64,000 bases of DNA from contig NZ_JASTLC010000001.1 of assembly GCF_030499575.1 (NCBI RefSeq), positions 3,930,001 through 3,994,000 on the forward strand. Direction: 5' to 3'. Both the position numbers and the translations under genes were made by a program. The notes under the pieces are model-generated. The model was not told where the DNA came from. It saw only the letters and a list, made by a program, of their open reading frames with translations, and made no database searches. Every line of letters begins with the position of its first letter. Within the stretch, counting starts at the first letter, position 1. This DNA comes from Streptomyces sp. DG2A-72. GTDB lineage: Bacteria > Actinomycetota > Actinomycetes > Streptomycetales > Streptomycetaceae. This document shows positions 27,527-36,006 of the stretch, piece by piece.

Positions 27527-28870
27527 ATGACGTCGGCCACGGCGGCAGGGGTCCCTCCGACCCCTGCCGCACCCAAGTCGCGCAAGAGCGTGACCGGCAC
27601 CCGCAAGACCGTGGCAGCGCTGTTCCTGCTGCCCGCTCTCGTACTGCTGGGCGCGCTCGTGGTCTACCCGATCGGGTACTCGGTCGTCCGTAGTTTCTAC
27701 GACCAGTCGGGCTCCTTCACCGGCTTCGACAACTACGAGTTCCTGTTCACCGACGACGGCATCCGCACCGCCCTGAAGAACAACGTCATCTGGGTGGTGT
27801 TCGCGCCGACGGTCGCCACCGCGCTCGGTCTGATCTTCGCGGTGCTGACCGAGCGGGTGCGCTGGGGCACGGCGTTCAAGCTGGTCGTCTTCATGCCGAT
27901 GGCGATCTCGATGCTGGCGGCCGGCATCATCTTCCGCCTCGTCTACGACCAGGACCCGGAGAAGGGCATCGCGAACGCGGTGTGGGTGGGCATCCACGAC
28001 ACGTTCGCCGAGTCGTCGGCCTTCCCGAAGGCGCACCCGGGCCGTGAGTCGCCCCTCGTGGCGCAAGGCGGCGGCGCCTTCATCACCAAGGCGACGGTCC
28101 ACGCCGGGGACACAGTCACCCTGCCGCTCGTGGGCGTCGCCCCCGACAAGATGCCCGGCGACGCCAAGCGGGCCGTCGCCCCGCAGGCCGACCCGGGCAG
28201 GATCACCGGCACGACCTGGCAGGACTTCACCCGCGGCAAGGGCGTCGGCACGCTCGGCGCGCCGGACGCGACCGAACTCGGCTACCCCGGCATGAAGATC
28301 GAGGCGGTCAAGGACGGCAAGGTCGTGGAGACGGCGAGGGCCGGCGACGACGGCACGTTCTCCCTGTCGGAAAAGGCCGACGGCGCCCAGCTCCGCCTCC
28401 CGGCGAGCAACTTCAAGGAGCCGTACAACGGCCTGGACTGGCTCGGCCCGTCGCTGGTCACGCCGTCGATCATCGGGGCGTACATCTGGATGTGGGCCGG
28501 TTTCGCGATGGTGCTGATCGCGGCGGGGCTGGCGGGCATCCCACGTGATCTCCTGGAGGCGGCCCGTGTCGACGGCGCGACCGAATGGCAGGTGTTCCGG
28601 AAGATCACGGTCCCGCTCCTGGCGCCTGTCCTCGCGGTCGTCATCGTCACCCTGATGATCAACGTCCTGAAGATCTTCGACCTGGTCTTCATCATCGCCC
28701 CGGGCTCCGCACAGGACGACGCGAACGTCCTCGCGCTGGAGCTGTACCGCAAGGGCTTCTCCGAGGACCAACCCGGCATCGCGAGCGCGATCTCGGTGTT
28801 CCTGCTGCTCCTCGTGATCCCGGTCATGTGGTTCAACATTCGTCGGCTCAGGCGGGAGGTACGGCGATGA
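27527..28870 (+). CDS. Sugar ABC permease with large inserted extracytoplasmic domain
   Basis: MalF-type permease, 447 residues instead of the usual about 310. Residues of about 140-303 form an insertion between two membrane segments. It has no hydrophobic helix and looks beta-rich (KATVHAGDTVTLPLVGV, KIEAVKDGKVVETARAGDDGTF), the last part resembling a carboxypeptidase-regulatory-like fold. E. coli MalF carries a comparably placed P2 domain that contacts the binding protein, so an analogous role is inferred. The EAA loop begins near Glu344 (EAARVDGATEWQVF). It starts 4 bases after the upstream stop and overlaps the next gene by ATGA. Confidence 0.9.
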   Translation: MTSATAAGVPPTPAAPKSRKSVTGTRKTVAALFLLPALVLLGALVVYPIGYSVVRSFYDQSGSFTGFDNYEFLFTDDGIRTALKNNVIWVVFAPTVATALGLIFAVLTERVRWGTAFKLVVFMPMAISMLAAGIIFRLVYDQDPEKGIANAVWVGIHDTFAESSAFPKAHPGRESPLVAQGGGAFITKATVHAGDTVTLPLVGVAPDKMPGDAKRAVAPQADPGRITGTTWQDFTRGKGVGTLGAPDATELGYPGMKIEAVKDGKVVETARAGDDGTFSLSEKADGAQLRLPASNFKEPYNGLDWLGPSLVTPSIIGAYIWMWAGFAMVLIAAGLAGIPRDLLEAARVDGATEWQVFRKITVPLLAPVLAVVIVTLMINVLKIFDLVFIIAPGSAQDDANVLALELYRKGFSEDQPGIASAISVFLLLLVIPVMWFNIRRLRREVRR

Positions 28871-29778
28871 CCGCGGACGCCGGCAGTCTCACCAAGGCGG
28901 CACCGCCGCCCACGACGGTCAAGGTGAAGCAGTCCCTCGGCTCACGCCTCGCGGAAGGTGTCAGCGGCGGCGCGGTCCGGGTCTTCCTGATCGTCGTCGG
29001 CCTGTTCTGGCTGGTCCCGACGATCGGTCTGCTCCTGTCCTCGCTGCGTCCTCCGGAGGAGATGACGATCAGCGGCTGGTGGGACGTCTTCAGCAAGCCG
29101 TCCCAGCTCACCTTCGAGAGCTACGACAAGCTGCTGCAGAACAACGACATCACCGAGTCGCTCGTCAACACCCTGCTGATCACGGTCCCGGCGACGCTCC
29201 TCGTCGTCATCATCGGCGCGCTCGCGGGCTATGCGTTCGCGTGGATGGAGTTTCCAGGCCGCGACTGGTGGTTCCTCGGCGTGGTCGGCCTGCTGGTGGT
29301 GCCGGTGCAGGTGGCGCTGATCCCGGTCGCCGAACTCTTCGGCAAGATCGGCCTGTTCGGCAACATCATGGGCGTGGTCCTCTTCCACACGGGCTTCGGC
29401 CTGCCCTTCGCGGTGTTCCTGCTGCGGAACTTCTTCGCGGAGATCCCGAAGGAGCTTCTGGAGGCGGCCCGGCTGGACGGGGCGGGTGAACTGCGCCTGT
29501 TCGCCCGGGTCGTGCTGCCGCTGGGCGGGCCCGCGATCGCGAGCCTGGGCATCTTCCAGTTCCTGTGGGTGTGGAACGACATGCTGATCGCGCTGGTGTT
29601 CTCCGACACCGACAGTCAGCCGATCACGGTCGCCCTGCAGACGCAGATGCGCGCGTTCGCCGACAACGTCGACATCCTGGCGCCGGGCGCGTTCATCTCC
29701 ATGGTGATCCCGCTGGTCGTGTTCTTCGCGTTCCAGCGGCAGTTCGTGTCCGGGGTGATGGCGGGCGCGGTGAAGTAA
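28867..29778 (+). CDS. Sugar ABC transporter permease (MalG-type)
   Basis: Second permease of the importer, 303 residues. A Thr/Ala-rich cytoplasmic N-terminus is followed by a first helix (VFLIVVGLFWLVPTIGLLLSSL), the typical LRPPEEMT loop and an EAA loop (EAARLDGAGELRLFARVVLP). The C-terminus is FVSGVMAGAVK. The ATG at 28867 overlaps the upstream stop. A strong hairpin follows, closing the operon. Confidence 0.93.
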   Translation: MTADAGSLTKAAPPPTTVKVKQSLGSRLAEGVSGGAVRVFLIVVGLFWLVPTIGLLLSSLRPPEEMTISGWWDVFSKPSQLTFESYDKLLQNNDITESLVNTLLITVPATLLVVIIGALAGYAFAWMEFPGRDWWFLGVVGLLVVPVQVALIPVAELFGKIGLFGNIMGVVLFHTGFGLPFAVFLLRNFFAEIPKELLEAARLDGAGELRLFARVVLPLGGPAIASLGIFQFLWVWNDMLIALVFSDTDSQPITVALQTQMRAFADNVDILAPGAFISMVIPLVVFFAFQRQFVSGVMAGAVK

Positions 29779-29811
29779 CGCGTACGACGGCCTGATTGAC
29801 GGCGTACGACT

Positions 29812-29839
29812 GGGGCGAGCCGGGCAACCGGCTCGCCCC
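29812..29839 (+). terminator. Terminator of the second sugar ABC operon
   Basis: Perfect 12-bp stem (29812-29823 with 29828-29839) with GCAA loop, followed by TT, 33 bases after the permease stop. Confidence 0.85.
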
Positions 29840-29947
29840 TTCGCCTGCCCGGGCTCGGCTCGTCCCCCGAATGCCGTACCCGACGTAACCAAGCCACTCC
29901 ACCGGCCGTTCCCGGGCCGACCACCCGCGCCGACCCATGGATGTGCC

Positions 29948-32188
29948 GTGCCCAGGTTCAGTGTCATCGTCCCCGCGTACCGGGTTCAGGCGTATCTCCC
30001 CGCGTGCCTGGAGTCGGTGCTCTCCCAGTCGTGTCCGGATCTGGAACTGATCGCCGTGGACGACTGCTCGCCCGACGCCTGCGGTGCGCTCGTCGACGAG
30101 TTCGCGGCCCGCGACCCGCGCGTACGGCCGCTGCACCTGCCGGAGAACGGCGGCCTGGGCCGGGCCCGCAACGCCGGGCTGAAGGCGGCGACCGGCGACT
30201 ACGTCCTGTTCCTGGACGGCGACGACACCCTCGCCCCGGACGCGCTGCGCGCGATCGCCGACCGGCTGAAGGAGACGGGCGAGCCGGACGTGCTGGTGTA
30301 CGACTATGCGCGTACGTACTGGTCGGGCGAGACGATCCGCAACCAGGCCGCCGAGCACCTCACCGAGCGGGGCCCGGCGCCCTTCCGCCTGGCGGACCGG
30401 CCGGATCTGCTGAACCTGCTGACGGTGGCCTGGAACAAGGCGTACCGCCGGGAGTTCGTCGAGCGCGAGGCCCTCACCTTCCCGCCCGGCCACTACGAGG
30501 ACACCTCGTGGACCTACCCGGTCCTCATGACCGCCGCCTCCCTCGCCACCCTCGACCGGGTCTGCGTGCGCTACCGGCAGCGCCGCCGCGACAGCATCCT
30601 CGGCACCACCACCCGCCGCCACTTCGACGTCTTCGAGCAGTACGACCGTCTCTTCGCGTTCCTCGACGGCCGCCCCGAACTCGCCCGCTGGCGGCCGGTG
30701 TTGTTCCGCCGGATGGTCGACCGCCTGGTGACGCTGTACACCAGGCGCGACAGCCTCCCGCGCGCCGCCCGCACCGAGTTCCTGCGCAAGTCCCGTGCGT
30801 ACTACCGCCGTTACCGCACGCCCGGCACCCCGGTACCGCCGCGCTCACGTGCCCGGCACGCACTGATCCGCCTGGGCCTGCATCGCACCTACGGCACGCT
30901 GCGCCTCACCTCGGCCCTGTGCCGCAGGGCGGTCCGGCGGTCGGCCCGCCTGATCAGATCGGCGCGAGCCATCGCGCTCCGGCTCCACTACCGCATCCAG
31001 CTGCGCCTCCCTCTGCGCAAGGGCCACGCCGTCTTCTCCTCCGACCGAGACTGCGGCCACGGCTGCAACCCGGGCGCGCTGGAAGCCGCGTTCCGCTCCC
31101 TCGCCCCGCACATTCGCACGGCGTGGATCGCGCGCCCCGAGCACCACCACACCGTCCCGCCGGCGACCCGTCGCCTCACGCCCGGCACGGCCGCGTACTG
31201 GACGGCACTCGCCCGCTCCAAGTACGTAGTCACCAACACCGAGTTCGACGCCCTCCCGAACAAGCGCCCCGGCCAGATCGTCGTCCAGACCCTGCGCGGC
31301 ACCCCCCTCAAGCACAGAGGCCTGGACCTCCAGGAGCGCCCGGCGGCGGCCCGCGACACGGACTTCGCCGCGCTCCTGCGGAACGTGGACCAGTGGGACT
31401 ACGTCATCTCCGCCAACCGCCACTCCACACTGACCTGGGAACGCGTCTTCCCGGGCGGCTACACGACCCTCGAATACGGCTGCCCCCGCAACGACGTGTT
31501 CCAGCGGGCCACTTCGGCGGACGTGACCCGACTGCGCGAGACCCTCGGCATCCCCGCGGACGCGATCGCGATCCTCTACGCGCCCACCCATCGCGACTAC
31601 CGCCGCACCCAGCGCGCCCCCCTCGACCTGGAGCGCTTCGCAGACCGCCTCGGCCCCCGCTTCGTCGTCCTGGCCCGCGCCCACCACCGCCACGGCGGCC
31701 CGCTCACCGACCCGACGGCCCGCGTCATCGACGTCACCGGCCACCCGAGCGTCGAGTCCCTGTGCCTCGCCTCGGACGCCCTGGTCACCGACTACTCGTC
31801 GATCATGTTCGACTACGCGGGCCTGGACCGCCCGATCGTCCTCCACACCGAGGACCGTGAGGCGTACGAGGCGGCCCGCGGCACCTACTTCGACCTGCGG
31901 TCCTTCCCACCCGGCGCGATCACGGACAGCGAGGACGAGCTGATCGACATCTTCGCCACCGGCCACTGGCGCGGCTCCCGCTCCGCCCAGCTGCGCTCCG
32001 CGTTCCGCGAGCGGTTCTGCCCGTACGACGACGGGCGCGCCGCCGAGAGGGTCGTACGCCGTGTCGTCCTCGGCGATGCGGACACGGCCCTCCCGCCCGT
32101 CGTGCCGCTCACCGAACGCCACCCGGTAGCGTCACTCGCGCCCTCCCCGCTGCCGAGGATCCCGCAGCCGGCGCAGGCTCCCCACTGA
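29948..32188 (+). CDS. Two-domain GT2 glycosyltransferase / CDP-glycerol glycerophosphotransferase
   Basis: Protein of 746 residues for cell-wall glycopolymer (teichoic-acid-like) synthesis. The N-terminal domain is GT-A family 2: FSVIVPAYRVQAYL, VDDCSPD, NGGLGRARNAGL, and the metal-binding DGDD. From about 360 it is a TagB/TagF-type glycerophosphotransferase (GT-B like). Motifs there are LRGTPLKHRGLD, the STLTWERVFPGGYTTLEYGCPRNDVF segment, LYAPTHRDYR, and DALVTDYSSIMFDYAGLDRPI. The start is GTG at 29948. No signal peptide: it is a cytoplasmic or membrane-associated enzyme. The TagGH-like exporter at 41.6-43.4 kb is a plausible partner. A remnant of a paralogue follows directly. Confidence 0.88.
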   Translation: MPRFSVIVPAYRVQAYLPACLESVLSQSCPDLELIAVDDCSPDACGALVDEFAARDPRVRPLHLPENGGLGRARNAGLKAATGDYVLFLDGDDTLAPDALRAIADRLKETGEPDVLVYDYARTYWSGETIRNQAAEHLTERGPAPFRLADRPDLLNLLTVAWNKAYRREFVEREALTFPPGHYEDTSWTYPVLMTAASLATLDRVCVRYRQRRRDSILGTTTRRHFDVFEQYDRLFAFLDGRPELARWRPVLFRRMVDRLVTLYTRRDSLPRAARTEFLRKSRAYYRRYRTPGTPVPPRSRARHALIRLGLHRTYGTLRLTSALCRRAVRRSARLIRSARAIALRLHYRIQLRLPLRKGHAVFSSDRDCGHGCNPGALEAAFRSLAPHIRTAWIARPEHHHTVPPATRRLTPGTAAYWTALARSKYVVTNTEFDALPNKRPGQIVVQTLRGTPLKHRGLDLQERPAAARDTDFAALLRNVDQWDYVISANRHSTLTWERVFPGGYTTLEYGCPRNDVFQRATSADVTRLRETLGIPADAIAILYAPTHRDYRRTQRAPLDLERFADRLGPRFVVLARAHHRHGGPLTDPTARVIDVTGHPSVESLCLASDALVTDYSSIMFDYAGLDRPIVLHTEDREAYEAARGTYFDLRSFPPGAITDSEDELIDIFATGHWRGSRSAQLRSAFRERFCPYDDGRAAERVVRRVVLGDADTALPPVVPLTERHPVASLAPSPLPRIPQPAQAPH

Positions 32189-32192
32189 CCCG

Positions 32193-32515
32193 CTGACCGA
32201 CATCTTCGCCACCGGCCAAGCGCGTCTGAACGCCGCCTTCACACCAGGGAGTTCCCTTGCCCTCCAGCCCGTCACGGCCCACTCCCACCAGGCCGCACAC
32301 CTGGCGTCCGGCGGGACGGCCAGGCCGAGCTACGACTTGATGCTCCGCACCTACCCGCGCTATTGGTGACACCTTCACCGCCCGCTCGACCCCGGAGGCC
32401 TAGCCCGGTCGCGCGCACGCCGGAGGAGCTGGCGCAGGTGCTCCTCGGCGAGCCGCCGGAGGCGATCATGCCGGTGATCCCGCTCGGGGAGCGGACCCGG
32501 TCGCTCACCCGATGA
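32193..32515 (+). pseudogene. C-terminal remnant of a paralogous CDP-glycerol transferase
   Basis: Just after the intact gene the 20-base segment GACATCTTCGCCACCGGCCA recurs (intact copy near 31945), encoding DIFATG. The frame then reads DIFATGQARLNAAF and drifts to a stop at 32367-32369. In a second frame, 32408-32515 encodes LAQVLLGEPPEAIMPVIPLGER, stopping at 32513. This parallels the intact gene's C-terminal RRVVLGDADTALPPVVPLTER. The two parts are what a deletion of a neighbouring tandem paralogue would leave. They fill the 382-base gap before ohrA; no other coding signal is seen. Confidence 0.6.
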
Positions 32516-32570
32516 GCTGAGGTGAGGCAAAGTCGTCGGCCCCGGGCGGGAACATACGGCGCAGGCTGGA

Positions 32571-32984
32571 TTACTCGACGACGAGGTCGACGTCGATGTT
32601 GCCGCGGGTGGCGTTGGAGTACGGGCAGACCTGGTGGGCGGTCTCGACGAGCTTGCGGCCGGTCGCCTCGTCCAGGCCGTCGGGCAGCTCGACGCGGAGG
32701 GTGACCTTCAGGCCGAAGCCCTCGCCCTGCTTGCCTATGCCGACCTCGGCGGTGACGGCGGCGTCGCTGACGTCGACCTTCGCCTGGCGGCCGACGAGGC
32801 CGAGGGCGCTGCCGAAGCAGGCGGCGTAACCGGCGGCGAACAGCTGCTCCGGGTTGGTGCCCTCGCCGTTGCCGCCCAGCTCCACCGGCGGGGCGAGCTT
32901 GAGGTCGATTCTGCCGTCGGAGGAGACGGCACGGCCGTCACGGCCGTGGGTGGCGGTGGCGACAGCGGTGTAGAGCGCGTCCAT
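32571..32984 (-). CDS. ohrA: Organic hydroperoxide resistance protein (OsmC/Ohr)
   Basis: Thiol peroxidase of 137 residues that reduces organic hydroperoxides. The two reactive cysteines are Cys56 (AACFGSAL) and Cys120 (QVCPYSNATRGN), in standard Ohr contexts. TNPEQLFAAGYAACF and the C-terminal GNIDVDLVV are family hallmarks. It is divergent from the ohrR regulator across a 123-base gap with a palindromic operator, the classic arrangement. Confidence 0.95.
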   Translation of the reverse strand: MDALYTAVATATHGRDGRAVSSDGRIDLKLAPPVELGGNGEGTNPEQLFAAGYAACFGSALGLVGRQAKVDVSDAAVTAEVGIGKQGEGFGLKVTLRVELPDGLDEATGRKLVETAHQVCPYSNATRGNIDVDLVVE

Positions 32985-33056
32985 GGAAAATCCATCCCTC
33001 TCAGGTCACGGTCGGCGGCCCTGTGCGGCCGCCTCTCGACGACCACAAGTAGAGCA

Positions 33057-33071
33057 CACAATTCAATTGTG
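33057..33071. promoter_or_regulatory. Candidate OhrR operator
   Basis: Perfect inverted repeat CACAATT-C-AATTGTG, the most AT-rich spot between the divergent ohrA and ohrR genes. AATTGTG half-sites fit the recalled preference of OhrR regulators, and the position could control both genes. Confidence 0.7.
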
Positions 33072-33107
33072 CACAACTAAATGACGGACAAGCGCTACCC
33101 TGGATGC

Positions 33108-33572
33108 ATGACCACCACGCCCACCGCGGACTGGCTCCGCCTCGACCAGCAGATCTGCTTCTCCCTGAACGCCGCGTCACGCGCCTTCGGCGGCCTCTAC
33201 CGCGTCCTCCTCAAGGACCTCGGCCTCACCTACCCGCAGTACCTCGTGATGCTGGTGCTGTGGGAGCACGGCGATCTGCCCGTCAAGAAGCTGGGCGAAC
33301 ACCTCCGCCTCGACTCCGGCACGCTCTCCCCGCTGCTCAAGCGGCTGGAGACGGCCGGCCTGGTACGCCGGGAGCGCAGCGCGCGCGACGAGCGCTCGGT
33401 GGAGGTCCGGCTCACCGAGGGCGGCACGGCGCTGCGCGAGCGGGCGCTGGAAGTGCCGCGCCGGATCGGCGCGGCGACCGGCTTCGATCTCGACGAGATC
33501 CGGGAGCTGCGGGAACGTCTGGACCGCCTCACCACGGAGTTGGACAGGGCGGCGGAGCAGGCGAGTGCCTGA
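33108..33572 (+). CDS. ohrR: OhrR, MarR-family peroxide-sensing repressor
   Basis: MarR-type repressor of 154 residues. The N-terminal peroxide-sensing cysteine is Cys17 (LDQQICFSLNAASRAF), in the same context as Cys15 of B. subtilis OhrR. The winged helix includes GEHLRLDSGTLSPLLKRLE and VRRERSARDERSVEVRLT. Oxidation of this Cys releases DNA and induces ohrA. The ATG at 33108 is preferred to an in-frame ATG at 33081 because it places Cys17 at the usual distance. Confidence 0.93.
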   Translation: MTTTPTADWLRLDQQICFSLNAASRAFGGLYRVLLKDLGLTYPQYLVMLVLWEHGDLPVKKLGEHLRLDSGTLSPLLKRLETAGLVRRERSARDERSVEVRLTEGGTALRERALEVPRRIGAATGFDLDEIRELRERLDRLTTELDRAAEQASA

Positions 33573-33654
33573 CGCCTGCTTCACTGTGCCTGATTCACTG
33601 TGACCGACCAGCAGCACCAAGCACACGGGCCAACTGACGAGGAGACGGCCGCAC

Positions 33655-34635
33655 ATGACCTGGCTGATCACCGGCGGCGCCGGTTACATCGGGGCGCACG
33701 TCGTACGCGCCATGACCGAGGCGGGCGAGCGGACGGTCGTGTACGACGACCTGTCGACCGGCATCGCCGAGCGCGTCCCGGACGGCGTCCCGCTGGTGGT
33801 CGGCTCGACCCTCGACGGCGACCGCGTGACCCGCGCCCTCACCGACCACGCGGTGACAGGCGTGGTGCACCTGGCGGCGAAGAAGCAGGTGGGCGAGTCG
33901 GTGTCCCTGCCGCTGGAGTACTACCGGGAGAACGTCGAGGGCCTGCGCGTCCTCCTGGAGGCCGTGACACAGGCGGAGGTCCCCTCCTTCGTCTTCTCCT
34001 CCTCCGCCGCGGTGTACGGCATGCCCGATGTGGAACTGGTGACGGAGGAGACGCCGTGCGTGCCGATGTCTCCGTACGGCGAGACAAAGCTGGCGGGAGA
34101 GTGGCTGGTCCGCGCGACGGGTAAGGCGACGGGCCTCGCCACGGCCTCCCTCCGCTACTTCAACGTGGCGGGCGCGGCCGCACCCGAGCTGGCGGACACC
34201 GGCGTCTTCAACATCGTCCCCATGGTCTTCGAGCGCCTCACGGAGAACGCACCCCCGCGCATCTTCGGCGACGACTACCCCACCCCGGACGGCACCTGCA
34301 TCCGCGACTACATCCACGTGATGGACCTGGCCGAGGCCCATGTCGCCACAGCCCGCGCCCTCCAGTCCTCCCCCGGCCGCCACCTCACCCTCAACATCGG
34401 CCGCGGCGAAGGCGTCTCGGTACGGGAGATGATCGACCTCATCAACGGGGTCACCGGCTACGACCGTCCCCCCACCGTCACCCCCCGCCGCCCCGGCGAC
34501 CCCGCCCGCGTCGTCGCCTCCGCCGACCGCATCGCCGCCGAGCTGGGCTGGAAGGCCAAGCACGACGTCCACGACATGGTGACGTCGGCGTGGGAGGGGT
34601 GGGTGCGACTGCATCCGGGAGCGGCGCGGGGTTGA
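33655..34635 (+). CDS. galE: UDP-glucose 4-epimerase
   Basis: Short-chain dehydrogenase-type epimerase of 326 residues interconverting UDP-glucose and UDP-galactose. The NAD-binding motif is ITGGAGYIGAHV. The catalytic Ser region is FSSSAAVYG and the YxxxK motif is YGETK. C-terminal substrate residues lie in GTCIRDYIHVMDLAEAH. It is not linked to galT or galK here, so a role in supplying sugar nucleotides for wall polymers is as likely as galactose catabolism. The start ATG is preceded by GAGGAGA. Confidence 0.93.
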   Translation: MTWLITGGAGYIGAHVVRAMTEAGERTVVYDDLSTGIAERVPDGVPLVVGSTLDGDRVTRALTDHAVTGVVHLAAKKQVGESVSLPLEYYRENVEGLRVLLEAVTQAEVPSFVFSSSAAVYGMPDVELVTEETPCVPMSPYGETKLAGEWLVRATGKATGLATASLRYFNVAGAAAPELADTGVFNIVPMVFERLTENAPPRIFGDDYPTPDGTCIRDYIHVMDLAEAHVATARALQSSPGRHLTLNIGRGEGVSVREMIDLINGVTGYDRPPTVTPRRPGDPARVVASADRIAAELGWKAKHDVHDMVTSAWEGWVRLHPGAARG

Positions 34636-34657
34636 GCCTCTACTGCGCCGACGTCCC

Positions 34658-34692
34658 CGAGCCGCCACGGGCGCCCACTCGGCGGCGGCTCG
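34658..34692. terminator. Convergent terminator after galE
   Basis: A 9-bp stem (34658-34666 with 34684-34692) between the convergent galE and toxin-like genes; loop of 17 bases, so weaker than the other hairpins listed. Confidence 0.5.
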
Positions 34693-34696
34693 AACG

Positions 34697-34977
34697 TCAA
34701 CCGAGCCAGGTCACACGCTGGATGTACACACGCTTGCGGTAGTCGATGATCTGGTACCAGACCATTAGCGGCCCGGTGGCGATCACTCGCAGACCCTGCG
34801 GGTTCGTCACACTTGCTCCATCGCCCGGGTCCTGCCCCAGTGAGGCGAGTACGACGAGTTCCCGTGCGACCTCTTCGGCGGCTGCGCGCCCCTCGGGAGG
34901 AAGATCTCCGACCACCCAGTCGGGTTCTGGCCGTACTCCCAGACCCACTCCGGGTCCAGCGGCTCGTGGTCGTTCAA
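34697..34977 (-). pseudogene. RelE/ParE-like toxin gene with an apparent frameshift
   Basis: The gene would start at a TTG (34977) overlapping the DUF6247 stop, reading LNDHEPLDPEWVWEYG. The sequence then continues in a different frame from about 34930 as PEPDWVVGDLPPEGRAAAEEVARELVVLASLGQDPG and ends LMVWYQIIDYRKRVYIQRVTWLG, the compact-toxin-like C-terminus. One missing base near 34930 explains both halves. Alternatively a GTG at 34948 starts a shorter 83-residue protein. The frameshift may be real decay or a sequencing error. The family assignment to RelE-like toxins is by C-terminal pattern only. Confidence 0.55.
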
Positions 34978-35330
34978 TCCACGATCTCCTGCTCGGCCTC
35001 GCGCAGAATCCCGTTGATCTGCGCCATCGCCGCACGGAACGCGGCCTCGCCTGCCGTAGCGTCCTGGGAGATCCGCTCGGCCTCATGAAGACGTGCCGCT
35101 CGCACAGGATCCCGCTCGATCGCCACGAAGACTCCCCAGCGCTTCAGAAACAGCTGGAGCGGAGCCGTGCTCCCCGTCTGGCTCGCCTGCTCGAACGCCC
35201 GCCCAGCCTCCAGGTCGAACTGCGGGAGGTTCACGAGGCTCAATCGCTTCACGGCCTCGCGCAATGCAACCCTCGTCAACGGGGGCATCGGGATGATCGG
35301 CCCATCGTGATGCACCGGCTGTGCGCTCAT
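34974..35330 (-). CDS. DUF6247-type antitoxin-like protein
   Basis: Protein of 118 residues from ATG 35330 (MSAQPVHHDGPII), with GAGGGG upstream. It is helical and charged, with LPQFDLEAGRAFEQASQTGSTAPLQLFLKRWGVFVAIERDP and a C-terminal helix AAMAQINGILREAEQEIVD. It resembles the Streptomyces DUF6247 family, commonly upstream of a small toxin-like gene, as here (overlapping stop/start). Role as antitoxin is inferred from the arrangement. Confidence 0.65.
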   Translation of the reverse strand: MSAQPVHHDGPIIPMPPLTRVALREAVKRLSLVNLPQFDLEAGRAFEQASQTGSTAPLQLFLKRWGVFVAIERDPVRAARLHEAERISQDATAGEAAFRAAMAQINGILREAEQEIVD

Positions 35331-35401
35331 CCCTCGTACCCCTCTCTCCCGCCCATCGGACTCACCTGCCAGAGTAGCCGCGCGGGAGCTCAGCCGAGCG
35401 G

Positions 35402-35822
35402 TCACCGTTCGCACCCGGACCGGCCCTGCGCCCCGAGTTCGAACCAGACGCTCTTCCCGCCCTCGCCCCGGCGCCCGGTACGCCACCCACCGCGGTCAGC
35501 TCCCCAACGCCCCTCGGTCAGCGAGTCGACGATCCACAGCCCACGTCCGCCTTCAGGGTCGTACCCCTCCCTCATGACGGGCAGGGTCGCGTCAGTGTCG
35601 AAGACCGTTGCGCGCACGCCGACCCGGGTTGGTGACGAGGAGGAGTCCGGCGCCGGTACCGGCCGCGTGCACGCACGAATTGGTGACCAACTCCGAGACG
35701 CAAAGTGCCGCGTCGTCCACGATCGCGCCGAGTCGCTGCGCATGCAGTACAGAGGTGACGAAGTCACGGGCGATGTGGGGGGAGGTGGCATGGGGTGGGA
35801 TGCGGAGGCTGTATTCGGGCAT
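35402..35822 (-). pseudogene. Anti-sigma-factor-like HATPase regulator with a frameshift
   Basis: The N-terminal half (from ATG 35822: MPEYSLRIPPHATSPHIARD, then VSELVTNSCVHA with the N-box, and GAGLLLVTNPG) is a GHKL ATPase of the RsbW/WhiJ-cluster type. The second half (VRATVFDTDATLPVMREGYDPEGGRGLWIVDSL with the G-box) continues in another frame. The shift lies close to 35615. The protein would be about 139 residues if repaired. Frame loss may be genuine or a base-call error. It is divergent from the XRE gene, the usual abaA/whiJ-type arrangement. Confidence 0.7.
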
Positions 35823-36006
35823 GGGGGATCAGCTCCAAGTCGCCGGAGACGCAGGTGAGTTGAGGCAGACGCAAGCTATGCGCAACGGAGGGTGCCGTCT
35901 GCATCACCGACAGTAGGGCGTAAGGTGGTGACGGCACAACCTGATGCCAGAAACTGGCAGTACGGCACGGCATACTCATCAGCAAGCAACCAGGAAGTGA
36001 GCGCGG

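Noticed and set aside
32272..32508. Small minus-strand frames in the gap after the glycerophosphotransferase
   Set aside because: They are antisense to the recognisable remnant of the transferase and have no start signal or family pattern.
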